Of a stretch of 64,000 nucleotides of DNA, positions 1-8,665 are shown piece after piece. A program made the translations under genes and the position numbers. The DNA is from Saccharopolyspora spinosa NRRL 18395. Lineage in GTDB: Bacteria > Actinomycetota > Actinomycetes > Mycobacteriales > Pseudonocardiaceae. Location of the stretch: assembly GCF_000194155.1 (NCBI RefSeq), contig NZ_GL877878.1, positions 918,974 through 982,973 on the forward strand, read 5' to 3'. Below the pieces are notes generated by a model, which worked only from the letters and a program-made list of their open reading frames with translations, made no database searches and was not told the origin of the DNA. How positions within the stretch are numbered: the first letter of the stretch is position 1; each line of letters opens with the position of its first letter.

Positions 1-600
1 CTACCTGCAGCAGAACGCCGAAGGCTGAGCGCGGGCAATCGCCGGCGTGACGAACCCCACCGCGCGGCGCGCGGCGCGCGGCTTCGCTGGTCGCGGAGGC
101 GTTGGCGCTGCCCGGCCCGCTCGCGGTGTGGCCGATCGGCGAGGGCGGGGAACACCTGTCGTGCTCGGTGGGCGACCGCCACGTGGCGCGCGGTTCGCCG
201 CGGATGTCGACGCGAGCCACCGGCAACGCCGTGAAATCACGGTCCGAGACCTGCTCCGCGACCGGGCCGGCGTGGCGCTGCCCCGCTCGGCCGCCTTCGG
301 CGAGTGGGCGCCCGGCCGGACGTTCACAGTGGACGAACGCCTGCCCGGGGTTTCCCCCCGAGGATCGGCCCGTCTCCGCAGTTGGCGAACGAGATCTGTA
401 CGCGATGCAGTCCGGGCTGCTGCGTGCAGCGCGGTGAGATCGATCGTCGGGCTGCCGTCGAGCAGCCAGCGCACCAACGGGAGCGGTCATCTGGCGTCCT
501 TCCGCGCTTGGAAGCAGGTGGATGCAACGCTGCATGCAAGTTGATGTGCAGTGCGGGTGGCTGGACAACCGATGTCAACGGGTCGCTGGAGGCGTGGAAT
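1..600. other. No intact gene; possible decayed coding DNA
   Basis: No reading frame here has a convincing start, ribosome site and protein-like composition. Frames on both strands are rich in Arg, Pro and Ala, as expected for shadows in GC-rich DNA. One plus-strand stretch near 235-300 reads ITVRDLLRDRAGV, reminiscent of the ITVRDLLxHxSG segment of serine beta-lactamase-like hydrolases, but nothing else of that family follows in frame. It is best treated as intergenic or degenerate sequence. Confidence 0.4.
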
Positions 601-656
601 TAGCGCGGCGCGCTCGGCGTTGCGCAATAACCACGACATTCCGGTTGGAGGCCGAG

Positions 657-1604
657 ATGGCTTCGGGAGAGCGGTTCGTGGGGCTGGACGCCTACTCGCG
701 GACGGTCGCCGCCGTGGCTTCGGCGATCACGCCGAGCGTGGCGAGCCTGCACTCGTCCGGTGAATGGGGCGACGCGGCCGGGTCGGCGGTGGTGTTCACC
801 GCGGACGGCTTCATGCTGACCAATGCGCACGTCATCGGCCGCGCCACCGGCGGCACCGCGCGCTTCGCCGACGGCACCAGCGCCCCGTTCACGGTCGTCG
901 GTACGGATCCGCTCTCCGACCTGGCCGTGGTCCGCGCGGCTGGCGAGACCCCGCCACCGGTGCAGCTCGGCGACAGCCACCAACTCGTGGTCGGGCAGCT
1001 CGTCGTCGCCGTCGGCAATCCGCTCGGGCTGGCCGGTTCGGTCACCGCGGGCGTGGTCAGCGGGCTCGGGCGGTCGCTGCCCGCACGAAGCGGCAACGCC
1101 GCCAGGATCATCGAGGACGTGATCCAGACCGACGCCGCGCTCAACCCGGGCAACTCGGGTGGCGCGCTGGCGGACTCGCGGTGCGTGGTCGTGGGCGTGA
1201 ACACCGCGGTCGCCGGGGTCGGCCTGGGTCTGGCGATCCCGATCAACGCCACCACCCGCCGCATCATCGGCTCGCTGGTCCGGCACGGCCGGGTCCGTCG
1301 CGCCTTCCTGGGCCTGGTGACGATCCCGGCGCCGCTGCCGGACGAGCTGGCCGAACGCACTGGACAGGACGCCGGCCTGCGGGTCGTGGACGTGGTCCGG
1401 CAGAGCCCGGCGGCCCGGGCCGGGCTTCACCGCGGCGACCTCGTGCTGACCGCGGGCGGCAGCCCGGTGCGCGATGCGCAGGGCCTGCAACGGCTGATGT
1501 TCGCCGAAGCCATCGGGCGGCCGCTGCAGATCACCGTCACCCGCAACGGCGCGCTGGTCGACGTGATCGCGGAGCCCGTGGAACTGCTCGACAGCCCACG
1601 CTGA
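657..1604 (+). CDS. HtrA/DegP-like trypsin-type serine protease with PDZ domain
   Basis: A 315-residue S1C-type protease. The chymotrypsin-fold domain carries the triad: His in LTNAHVIG, Asp in SDLAVV and Ser in NPGNSGGAL. A PDZ domain follows near residues 230-305 (SPAARAGLHRGDLVL, typical carboxylate-binding-loop region). I chose the ATG at 657 because GGAGG lies at 647-651 with good spacing. The frame is open further upstream but that part is not protein-like. No clear signal peptide or membrane anchor is seen with this start, so it may be cytoplasmic, unlike most DegP relatives. Such enzymes degrade misfolded proteins. The gene stands alone before the FetB-like permease. Confidence 0.88.
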   Translation: MASGERFVGLDAYSRTVAAVASAITPSVASLHSSGEWGDAAGSAVVFTADGFMLTNAHVIGRATGGTARFADGTSAPFTVVGTDPLSDLAVVRAAGETPPPVQLGDSHQLVVGQLVVAVGNPLGLAGSVTAGVVSGLGRSLPARSGNAARIIEDVIQTDAALNPGNSGGALADSRCVVVGVNTAVAGVGLGLAIPINATTRRIIGSLVRHGRVRRAFLGLVTIPAPLPDELAERTGQDAGLRVVDVVRQSPAARAGLHRGDLVLTAGGSPVRDAQGLQRLMFAEAIGRPLQITVTRNGALVDVIAEPVELLDSPR

Positions 1605-1633
1605 CCGACCGGGGCGGAGTCCGCGCGGCGGCT

Positions 1634-1639
1634 TAGAGT
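1634..1639 (+). promoter_or_regulatory. Leaderless-type -10 hexamer before FetB-like gene
   Basis: TAGAGT fits the actinobacterial TANNNT -10 pattern and ends six bases before the ATG at 1646. No ribosome-binding site lies between them, which suggests that transcription starts at or next to the start codon. No clear -35 element is seen. Confidence 0.45.
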
Positions 1640-1645
1640 CGGACA

Positions 1646-2413
1646 ATGCCCTCTGCATCCATCCCGGTCACCCCGGCGCTCGGCGTAGCCATCGCGTTGC
1701 TGCTGGTCGCCGCCGCTGCGGTGGCCGGCCTCGGCGGGCTGGCCCGGTACCGCGACGTGCTTTTCGCCGGTCTGCGCGGCGCGGTGCAGTTGCTTGTCGT
1801 CTCGCTGCTGATCGCCTACATCGTCAGGTGGACCGCCCTGGCCGCCGTGTTCATCGCGCTGATGTTCGCGATCGCCGCCCATACCGCCGGGCGCCGCATC
1901 ACCAGCGACCGCACGTGGCTGTGGGCCGGACTCCCGATCGCCGCCGGAGTCGCGCCAGCGGTGCTGGTGCTGGTCGTCACCGGTGCCGTCCCGCTGACCG
2001 GACTGGTGCTGATTCCACTGGTGGGGCAGCTGATCGGCGGAGCGCTGGTGGCGACCGCGTTGGCCGGGCGGCGGCTGCTCGACGAGCTGCAGCAGCGGCG
2101 CGGCGAGGTGGACGCGGCGCTGGCGCTGGGCATGGTGGACCGCGCGGCGCGGCTGGAGATCGCCCGGCCTTTGGCCGGAAGCGCCCTGGTGCCCGCACTG
2201 GACCAGACCCGCACCGTGGGCACCGTGACGCTGCCGGGCGCGTTCATCGGGATGCTGCTCGGCGGTGCCACCCCGATCCAGGCCGGGATCGTCCAGCTGT
2301 ACGTGCTGGTGGCGCTGCTGGCGGTGGAGTCGGTGGCGATCCTGGTCGTGCTGGAGATCGTCGCGCGCGGCCTGCTGACCCGGTCCGGTACGCACTTGTT
2401 CTTCCGGTCATGA
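1646..2413 (+). CDS. FetB/UPF0014 family ABC transporter permease
   Basis: A 255-residue hydrophobic protein with about seven predicted membrane segments. The central GxxxxxALxLGMVDRAARLEIARPL stretch matches the cytoplasmic coupling loop of UPF0014 proteins, and TVTLPGAFIGMLLGGATPIQAG matches the family's C-terminal core. Characterised E. coli FetB pairs with the ATPase FetA in iron export. No ATPase gene is adjacent here, so a partner must be encoded elsewhere or the substrate differs. The start is supported by the N-terminal membrane segment and the -10-like hexamer just upstream. The downstream neighbour is a broken sensor kinase. Confidence 0.82.
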   Translation: MPSASIPVTPALGVAIALLLVAAAAVAGLGGLARYRDVLFAGLRGAVQLLVVSLLIAYIVRWTALAAVFIALMFAIAAHTAGRRITSDRTWLWAGLPIAAGVAPAVLVLVVTGAVPLTGLVLIPLVGQLIGGALVATALAGRRLLDELQQRRGEVDAALALGMVDRAARLEIARPLAGSALVPALDQTRTVGTVTLPGAFIGMLLGGATPIQAGIVQLYVLVALLAVESVAILVVLEIVARGLLTRSGTHLFFRS

Positions 2414-2420
2414 CGCGGTC

Positions 2421-2962
2421 ATGACGCTCCGCCAGCGATGGCCGTTGCAACGGGAGAAGGACGAGGAAGCACGCCGCCGCGCCAGCGACGAGCGGTTCGC
2501 ATCGCGCGTGAGCTGCACGACGTGCTGGGCTACCGCATCTCGCTGATCAACGTGCAGGCGAAGCCGCGCTGCACCGCCTGGACGCCGATCCAGGGCAGGC
2601 CGAACCGACACTGGTGTCCATCAAGCAGGCCAGCAAAGACAGGTTGACGAGGCCGCGCCGACCGCTCCCGCCCCCGGTCTGGGCCGCCTCGACGAGTTGG
2701 TCGAGGCGGCCGGGCCGCCGGGCTCGCGGTGCGCACCGAGGTCGACGGCGAGGTCCGGCCGCTGCCGCCGGAGGTCGACGTCGCTGGGTACCGGATCGTG
2801 CAGGAAGCGCTCCCGAACGTGACACGACATGCCGACGCGCGCACGGCTTTCGTGCGGCTCAGGTATTCCGATCATGATGTGCGGGTGGAGATCGACGACG
2901 ACGGATTTCGCGCGGCGGACCGGAACCCCGGCCGGGGCAACGGGATCAGGGGCATGGACGAT
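2421..2962 (+). pseudogene. NarL-type sensor histidine kinase remnant, frameshifted
   Basis: Pieces of one two-component kinase appear in order but in changing frames. A helical lead-in (QREKDEEARRRASDERF) comes first, then the HisKA_3 phosphoacceptor motif ELHDVLGYRISLINVQA, then DADPGQAEPTLVSIKQASKD, LDELVEAAGPPG, and finally the ATPase N-box YRIVQEALPNVTRHADA and the GNGIRGM G-box. Frame changes fall near 2505, 2560, 2650-2680 and 2720. The N-terminal sensor region and the last residues after the G-box are missing. The 3' end abuts the stop of the dehydrogenase gene on the other strand. No response regulator follows. The several separate lesions mean true decay rather than a single read error. 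Confidence 0.8.
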
Positions 2963-2965
2963 AGG

Positions 2966-4033
2966 TCAGCCCTGCAGTGCGGTGGCGATGGCCTTGCCAA
3001 GGTCCTCGGTGGTTGCCTTGCCGCCGAGGTCCGGGGTGCGCGGCGCAGAGGCATCGGTCAGGACCTGCTCGATGGCCCGAACCACGTCCGCGCCCGCCTC
3101 CGGCAAGCCGAGGTGGTCCAGCATCATCGCCGCCGACCAGATCTGGCCGATCGGGTTGGCGATGCCCCGGCCCGCGATGTCCGGCGCCGAGCCGTGCACC
3201 GGCTCGAACGTCGACGGATAGGTGCGCTCCGGGTTGATGTTGCCCGACGGCGCCACCCCGATCGTGCCGGTAACGCCAGGCCCCAGGTCGGACAGGATGT
3301 CGCCGAACAGGTTGCTGGCGACCACCACGTCGAAGCGTTCCGGCGACATCACGAACCGGGCGCACAGGATGTCGATGTGGTCCTGGTCGACGGTGATCTC
3401 CGGGTATTCGGCGGAAATGGCCGCGAATCGCTCGTCCCAGTACGGCATCGAGTAGTAGATGCCGTTGGACTTGGTCGCCGAGGTGACGTGCGGCTTGCCG
3501 AGCTTGCGGGCCAGCTCGAATGCGTAGCGCATGATGCGGTCGGTGCCGCGCCGGGTGAACGCGGCGGTCTGCAGCACCATCTCGTTCGGCGTGCCTTCGC
3601 CCTGCCGGCCGCCGAGCTGCGAGTACTCGCCCTCGGTGTTCTCCCGGACCACCCAGAAGTCGATGTCACCGGGCTGCTTGTCGCGGACCGGCGGGGTCAC
3701 GCCCGGCAGCAGCCGCACCGGCCGCAGGTTGACGTACTGGTCGAACTCGCGGCGGATCGGCAGCAGCAGACCCCACAGCGAGATGTGGTCGGGCACACCG
3801 GGCCAGCCGACCGCGCCGAGCAGGATCGAGTCGTGGTCGCGCAGCCGGTCCAGCCCGTCGGCGGGCATCATCCGCCCGGTGCTCTGGTAGGTCTCGCAAC
3901 TCCAGTCGAAATGCCGGTAGTCGAACCGCACGCCGTAGTTCGCGCCGATCACGTCCAGCACCCGCAACGCTTCCGGCATGACCTCGTTGCCGATCCCGTC
4001 GCCGGGCAGCACCGCCAGTTCGTACTGCTGCAC
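2966..4033 (-). CDS. Isocitrate/isopropylmalate dehydrogenase family protein, tartrate dehydrogenase type
   Basis: A 355-residue NAD-dependent beta-decarboxylating dehydrogenase. The N-terminus LAVLPGDGIGNEV and the substrate and metal segment ASNLFGDILSDLGPGVTG (paired catalytic Asp residues) are diagnostic of the family, as are VRENTEGEYS and FEPVHGSAPDIAG. The HFDWSCETYQSTGRMMPADGL region is characteristic of the tartrate dehydrogenase/decarboxylase branch (TtuC/Tdh) rather than LeuB. I prefer the GTG at 4033, preceded by GAGGTG, over an ATG at 4078 that would add an Arg-rich tail. The likely reaction is oxidation or decarboxylation of tartrate or D-malate. The exact substrate cannot be read from sequence. 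It appears monocistronic. Confidence 0.85.
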   Translation of the reverse strand: MQQYELAVLPGDGIGNEVMPEALRVLDVIGANYGVRFDYRHFDWSCETYQSTGRMMPADGLDRLRDHDSILLGAVGWPGVPDHISLWGLLLPIRREFDQYVNLRPVRLLPGVTPPVRDKQPGDIDFWVVRENTEGEYSQLGGRQGEGTPNEMVLQTAAFTRRGTDRIMRYAFELARKLGKPHVTSATKSNGIYYSMPYWDERFAAISAEYPEITVDQDHIDILCARFVMSPERFDVVVASNLFGDILSDLGPGVTGTIGVAPSGNINPERTYPSTFEPVHGSAPDIAGRGIANPIGQIWSAAMMLDHLGLPEAGADVVRAIEQVLTDASAPRTPDLGGKATTEDLGKAIATALQG

Positions 4034-4163
4034 TCTGCACCTCGCGCCTCGTCGAGAAGAACGGTTTCTGGCCGCCATCTAACGCCGCGTGCCCGTCCGC
4101 GGCCAAGACCCCACGGAGAATCGCCGGTGGCGCGAAGGCCGGTCGGCGACTAACAAGGACGAC

Positions 4164-5153
4164 GTGGATGCGACACGGGCACTGCGCGAAATCGCGTTCT
4201 GGCTGGAGCGCGAGGGCGCCCCGACCTACCGGGTGCGGGCGTTCCGCCGCGCCGCCGCGATCGTCGACGACCTCGCGGACCTGGACGAACGGGTGGCGTC
4301 CGGCCGGCTGACCGCGCTGGAGGGCATCGGCCGGACCACCGCCGCCGTGATCGAGGCCGCGCACCGCGGCGAAACACCGGAGTACCTGGCGCGCCTGCGG
4401 TCCGAAGTGGACGTTCCGGCGCAAGGGCAGCAGCTGCGCGAGGCGCTGCGCGGCGACTGCCACACGCATTCCGACTGGTCCGACGGCGGCAGCCCGATAG
4501 CCGAGATGGCCACCTCCGCCCGGGCCCTCGGGCACGAGTGGATGGTGCTCACCGACCATTCGCCCCGGCTGACCGTGGCCCGTGGCCTGTCCGCCGAGCG
4601 GCTGCGCCAGCAGCTGGACGTGGTCGCCGAGCTGAACGAGCACCTAGCGCCGTTCCGCATCCTCACCGGCATCGAGGTCGACATCCTCTCCGACGGCGCG
4701 CTGGACCAGGACGAGGATCTGCTCGCGGAGCTGGACATCGTGGTGGCCAGCGTGCACTCCGAGCTGCGGATGGCGGCGCCGGCGATGACGCGGCGGATGT
4801 GCGCGGCGGTGGCCAACCCGCACGTAGATGTGCTGGGGCACTGCACCGGACGCCTGATCGGCGACAGGAAGCGGCCCCAGTCCACATTCGACGCCGTGGC
4901 GGTGTTCGAGGCCTGCCGGGACAGCGTCGTCGCGGTCGAGATCAACTCGCGGCCGGACCGGCTCGACCCGCCGCGCGAGCTGATCCGGCTGGCCCGCGAC
5001 ACCGGCTGCCTGTTCAGCATCGATTCCGACGCGCACGCACCCGGCCAGCTGGACTGGCTGTCCTACGGGTGCGCGCGGGCCGAGGAGTGCGGGATCCCCG
5101 CCGATCTCGTGATCAACACCCGGACCGCGGAAGAGCTGCTGGACCGGCGGTGA
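4164..5153 (+). CDS. PHP-domain phosphoesterase with helix-hairpin-helix N-terminus
   Basis: About 329 residues. Residues 1-75 resemble the DNA polymerase X/HhH region (LREIAFWLEREG, YRVRAFRRAA, LEGIGRTTAAVI). The rest is a PHP metal-dependent hydrolase domain with GDCHTHSDWSDG, LTDHSP, GIEVDIL, VASVHS and SIDSDAHAP supplying metal ligands. It resembles the C-terminal PHP half of bacterial PolX without a polymerase palm. The GTG at 4164, preceded by AAGGAC, is the best start, since the open frame upstream lacks family similarity. The role is probably in DNA repair or phosphate-ester hydrolysis. The substrate is unknown. Confidence 0.82.
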   Translation: MDATRALREIAFWLEREGAPTYRVRAFRRAAAIVDDLADLDERVASGRLTALEGIGRTTAAVIEAAHRGETPEYLARLRSEVDVPAQGQQLREALRGDCHTHSDWSDGGSPIAEMATSARALGHEWMVLTDHSPRLTVARGLSAERLRQQLDVVAELNEHLAPFRILTGIEVDILSDGALDQDEDLLAELDIVVASVHSELRMAAPAMTRRMCAAVANPHVDVLGHCTGRLIGDRKRPQSTFDAVAVFEACRDSVVAVEINSRPDRLDPPRELIRLARDTGCLFSIDSDAHAPGQLDWLSYGCARAEECGIPADLVINTRTAEELLDRR

Positions 5154-5206
5154 GTGCGGGCCGCGGTAGCTAACATCCTCCCGGCAGGCGATGCTGGTCA
5201 CGCATG

Positions 5207-5240
5207 GTATTTGAATGCTCAAATACTCTCGGCGTATGCT
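5207..5240 (+). promoter_or_regulatory. MarR operator and leaderless promoter
   Basis: A perfect inverted repeat GTATTTGA-ATGC-TCAAATAC occupies 5207-5226. Inside it TTGAAT (5211-5216) can serve as -35, and TATGCT (5235-5240) follows 18 bases later as -10. The MarR gene starts with GTG at 5247, six bases after the -10, so the transcript is probably leaderless. An operator covering the -35 of its own regulator is the usual MarR autorepression design. Confidence 0.7.
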
Positions 5241-5246
5241 GTTAGG

Positions 5247-5738
5247 GTGACTGAACCGCGATGGCTGACCGACACCCAGCAGTGCGCCTGGCGGAAGTTC
5301 GCCGCCCTGATGACCGTCGTTCCGGCCGCGCTGGACGCCCAGTTGCAGCGGGACGCCGGGCTGACCCACTTCGGCTACTGGGTGCTGGCGATGCTCAGCG
5401 AGGACACCGAACGCGCGCTGCGGATGAGCGATCTCGCGGCCCGGTCCAACGCCTCGCCGTCCCGGGTGTCGCACGTGGTCGCCCGATTGGAGCAGCAGGG
5501 GTGGGTGCGCCGCCACCGCGCGTGCGGCGACGGCCGCGGCAACGTCGCGGAGCTCACCGAAGCCGGCTACCAGAAGCTCATCGCTTCGGCCCCAGGTCAC
5601 GTGGACAAGGTGCGCGACCTGATCTTCGACGGCCTCTCGGAGACCCAGGTGCGCCACCTCGACGAGCTCTGCGCCGCCGTGCTCGCCCACCTGGACCCCG
5701 AAGGCAGCCTGACCACCGCCCCGCCGCAGAAGGGCTGA
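5247..5738 (+). CDS. MarR family transcriptional regulator
   Basis: A 163-residue winged-helix regulator. FGYWVLAMLSE, MSDLAARSNASPSRVSHVVARLEQQGWVRR and the wing with GDGRGNVAELTEAGYQKL match the MarR DNA-binding core, with dimerisation helices at both ends. It starts with GTG at 5247, directly after a -10 hexamer and a palindromic operator, so it probably represses itself. It is convergent with the ABC exporter whose stop is two bases away. MarR proteins often control drug exporters, so that transporter may be a second target, though the operator sequence is not repeated at its 5' end. Confidence 0.88.
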   Translation: MTEPRWLTDTQQCAWRKFAALMTVVPAALDAQLQRDAGLTHFGYWVLAMLSEDTERALRMSDLAARSNASPSRVSHVVARLEQQGWVRRHRACGDGRGNVAELTEAGYQKLIASAPGHVDKVRDLIFDGLSETQVRHLDELCAAVLAHLDPEGSLTTAPPQKG

Positions 5739-5739
5739 C

Positions 5740-7617
5740 TCACGCGGCTTCGTCGGCGTCGTCCTGCTGCGCGAACTGGGTGCGGTAGAGCTCGGTGTAG
5801 AGACCGCCGCGAGCCAGCAGTTCGGTGTGCGTGCCCTCCTCTGCGATGCGGCCCTCGGCGACCACCAAGATCCGGTCCGCCTCGCGGATCGTGGCCAACC
5901 GGTGCGCGATGACCAGCGCCGTCCGTCCGGAGAGCGCCGTCTTCAGCGCCTTCTGCACGGCCGCTTCGGATTCGGAGTCCAGGTGCGCGGTCGCCTCGTC
6001 GAGCACGACGATCGGCGGCGCCTTCAGCAGCAACCGGGCGATCGCCATCCGCTGCTTCTCCCCACCGGAGAGCCGGTAGCCACGGTCGCCGACGACGGTG
6101 TCCAGCCCGTCCGGCAACGACGAGACGAGGTGTCCCAGCTGCGCCGTCCGCAGCGCCTTGACCAGCTCTTCGTCGGTGGCGCCGGGCCGGGCGAAGGCGA
6201 GGTTGACGCGGATCGTGTCGTGGAACAGGTGCGCGTCCTGGGTGACCACGCCGACCGTCGCGTAAAGCGAGGCCAGCGACGTGTCGCGGACGTCCACACC
6301 CCCGATGCGCACCGCGCCGGAATCGACGTCGTAGAGCCGCCCGGCCAGGTTGGTGATGGTCGTCTTGCCCGCGCCGGAGTGGCCGACCAGCGCGATCGTC
6401 TGGCCAGGGGCGGCGTGGAACGAGATGTCGTGCAGTACGTCGTGCGCGGGCGCATTGTCCTGCCGCGCCACCGATTCCAGCGACGCCAGCGAAACCTCGC
6501 TGGATGCCGGGTAGCGGAACGAGACCGCGTCGAACTCGACGTCGGACGCTCCGGCCGGCAGCGGCTTCGCGTCCGGCTTCTCCTGGATCATCGGACGCAG
6601 GTCCAGCACCTCGAAGACCCGGTCGAAGCTGACGAGCGCCGTCATCACGTCGACGTGCACGTTGGACAGCGCGGTCAGCGGCCCGTACAGGCGGCTGAGC
6701 AGCGTCGCCAACGCCACCAGAGTCCCGAGCTGGAAGGCCCCGGCCAGCACCAGCCCGCCGCCGAGCCCGTAGACAACCGCCGTGGCCAGCGCCGCCAGCA
6801 GCGTCAGCGCCACGAAGAACACCCGGCTGTACATCGCCGACACCACACCCATGTCGCGCACCCGTGCCGCCCGCCGGGAGAACCGCTCGGATTCCTCGTC
6901 GGCGCGGCCGTAGAGCTTGACCAGCATCGCCCCGGCGACGCCGAAGCGCTCGGTCATCAGCGAGCTCATCTCGGCGTCCACCTTCATCTGCTCCCGGGTG
7001 ACCCGCTGCAGCCGCCGCCCGATCCACCGCACCGGCAGCAGGAACAGCGGCAGCAGAGCAAGCGCGATCAGGGTGATCTGCCAGGACAGGGTGAACATGG
7101 TGGCCAGCACCAGCACCAGGCTCAGCACGTTGGACACCACCGACGACAGGGTGCTGGTCAACGCCCGCTGCGCGCCGATGACGTCGTTGTTGAGCCTGCT
7201 GACCAGCGCGCCGGTCTGCGCCCGCACGAAGAACGCCACCGGCATCCGCTGCACGTGGTCGAACACCTCCGAGCGCAGGTCGTAGATCAGCCCCTCGCCG
7301 AGCCGCGCGGAGTACCAGCGCTGCAGCAGCGACGCCGCGGCTTCGAAGAGCGCGACGCCCGCAACCGCCACCGCCAGCCAAACGACCACCGACATGTTCT
7401 GCGGCACGATCCCGTCGTCGATGATCGTTTTGAACAGCAGCGGGTTGACGATGCCGAGTACCGCCGCGAACGCCACCAGCGTCAGGAAGGGGACGATGTC
7501 GCGGGTATAGGGCTTGGCGTAGCGCAGGATGCGCCTGGCCAGGCCGGGGGACAGGCGTTGCCTGGTCACGGATCCGTCACTGGCGAAGGAGCGCATGGTC
7601 TCCCAGCTCACCGTCAT
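5740..7617 (-). CDS. ABC exporter, fused permease and ATPase
   Basis: A 625-residue half-transporter of the MsbA/LmrA type. The N-terminal six-helix exporter domain (about residues 35-330) is followed by an ATPase domain with Walker A GHSGAGKTT, a Q-loop region VVTQDAHLFHDTI, signature LSGGEKQRMAIARLL, Walker B PIVVLDEATAHLD and H-loop IAHRLATI. It would work as a homodimer exporting lipid or drug. The ATG at 7617 has AAGGGGA upstream. An upstream alternative at 7671 adds an unlike, charged tail. It converges with the MarR gene. Confidence 0.92.
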   Translation of the reverse strand: MTVSWETMRSFASDGSVTRQRLSPGLARRILRYAKPYTRDIVPFLTLVAFAAVLGIVNPLLFKTIIDDGIVPQNMSVVVWLAVAVAGVALFEAAASLLQRWYSARLGEGLIYDLRSEVFDHVQRMPVAFFVRAQTGALVSRLNNDVIGAQRALTSTLSSVVSNVLSLVLVLATMFTLSWQITLIALALLPLFLLPVRWIGRRLQRVTREQMKVDAEMSSLMTERFGVAGAMLVKLYGRADEESERFSRRAARVRDMGVVSAMYSRVFFVALTLLAALATAVVYGLGGGLVLAGAFQLGTLVALATLLSRLYGPLTALSNVHVDVMTALVSFDRVFEVLDLRPMIQEKPDAKPLPAGASDVEFDAVSFRYPASSEVSLASLESVARQDNAPAHDVLHDISFHAAPGQTIALVGHSGAGKTTITNLAGRLYDVDSGAVRIGGVDVRDTSLASLYATVGVVTQDAHLFHDTIRVNLAFARPGATDEELVKALRTAQLGHLVSSLPDGLDTVVGDRGYRLSGGEKQRMAIARLLLKAPPIVVLDEATAHLDSESEAAVQKALKTALSGRTALVIAHRLATIREADRILVVAEGRIAEEGTHTELLARGGLYTELYRTQFAQQDDADEAA

Positions 7618-7645
7618 GGTCACAGTCCCCTTCAACCGGGTTCGA

Positions 7646-7687
7646 GGTCTAGCACCATCCTCAAACTTCAAGTCAAGTCGAAGTCAA
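7646..7687 (-). promoter_or_regulatory. Candidate promoter with AAGTC repeats upstream of ABC exporter
   Basis: On the minus strand two TTGACT hexamers occur (7687-7682 and 7676-7671). A weak -10-like TAGACC lies at 7651-7646. The same stretch holds three AAGTC units (7670, 7675, 7681) and an imperfect palindrome ACTTC...GAAGT (7665-7684). This could be the exporter promoter with a regulator site. It is weak evidence by eye. Confidence 0.3.
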
Positions 7688-7922
7688 CGCTGCGGGACGA
7701 GCTTCGATTCCCGCCCGGACGTTCTGGTGCCGCAACGATTCGGCCACGGCGCCGCCTCGGACCGGTGCCGCTCCGGACGGTGATCTTTAACAGCGCTTCA
7801 CGTACGTTACTCTGTGCGCTGATTCGGACACGGTCCGAACTCGGGGGCTGACTGGCAGGGCATGGCGCAGCGTCGGACGGGAGCGACCGCGTGTTGATCG
7901 GCACTTCGGCCGGGGGTGGCCG

Positions 7923-8621
7923 TTGACGGTTTCCGGGCAGGAGCCCACGCGCATCCCGCTGCGCGTGGCAGACCGGTTCTTCCTCGCCGCGCACACCGGT
8001 GAGCAGCGCCTCTCCGCCAGGGTCGACGGCGCGCTGGTGGCGCTGGGCTGCGCCGGCGCGCTGCTGGCGGAGCTGATCCTGGAAGAGGAGATCGCGGTGA
8101 CCCCCAGCGTCCGGCCCAGTGGCAAGGGACGCTGCCCGGACTTCCTGTCCTGGACGATCCTGCGGGAGGTCCGCCAGGAGTCCGGCCACGACATGCGGAC
8201 CTGGCTGGAGTACCTGGGCCAGACCGCCACCGAGAAGGTGCGCGCCCGGCTGACCATCATCGACGTGCTGCGGGAGGTCCCGGTGTCGGGTGGCTGGCGC
8301 GGCGGTACTGCCGCGGCGTGGCAGTTCGCCGAGGACGGCGCCAGCAAGCCGGAAGCGGACCTGGAGGTGCTGTTCACCAGCGTCGAAACCGCCGGCGGCA
8401 GCGGCATGATCACCATCCCTTCCCGGATCGCCGATATCTCCCTGGCGCTGCTGCTGCGGGAAACCGGGGTGCTGCGCCAGATCCGGCTCCCCAAGCACAT
8501 CGCGCGGCAGGGCGAGTACCGGATGGAGTCCTGGGAGCCGCGCATCCCGGGAGCGCTGCGCAGCCTGATCAACGAGGTCAGTGCCGCCCGCGGGCAGGTC
8601 GCGATCACCCCGAGGCACTAA
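7923..8621 (+). CDS. GPP34 family phosphoinositide-binding-like protein
   Basis: A 232-residue soluble alpha-helical protein of the GOLPH3/VPS74 (GPP34) family, expanded in actinobacteria. Signature regions are LRVADRFFLAAHTGEQRLS near the N-terminus, the hydrophobic helix VALGCAGALLAELILEEEIAV, and a C-terminal helix LRQIRLPKHIARQGEYRMESW. Eukaryotic relatives bind phosphatidylinositol-4-phosphate and Golgi glycosyltransferases. The bacterial role is not established. A TTG at 7923 is the best start in frame, with a GGGGGTGG stretch just before it. A perfect hairpin lies 45 bases past the stop. The gene appears to stand alone. Confidence 0.78.
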   Translation: MTVSGQEPTRIPLRVADRFFLAAHTGEQRLSARVDGALVALGCAGALLAELILEEEIAVTPSVRPSGKGRCPDFLSWTILREVRQESGHDMRTWLEYLGQTATEKVRARLTIIDVLREVPVSGGWRGGTAAAWQFAEDGASKPEADLEVLFTSVETAGGSGMITIPSRIADISLALLLRETGVLRQIRLPKHIARQGEYRMESWEPRIPGALRSLINEVSAARGQVAITPRH

Positions 8622-8665
8622 GCGACGTGGCCTAACTGGGAGGTCGCGGCCGTTCAACGGCACCG

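Noticed and set aside
1-600. Two long overlapping frames on opposite strands
   Set aside because: Arg/Pro-rich composition, no ribosome site, no family similarity beyond one short beta-lactamase-like phrase.
7784-7812. ACGTACGT and AGCGCT palindromes as GPP34 operator
   Set aside because: Common self-complementary words at this composition, with no matching promoter spacing.
5996-7851. 674-residue plus-strand frame over the ABC exporter
   Set aside because: It is the antisense shadow of the exporter; composition is His/Gln/Arg-rich without motifs.
8649-8660. Short palindrome CCGTTCAACGG as an operator
   Set aside because: Too short and next to the stronger hairpin; could be chance in this GC-rich gap.
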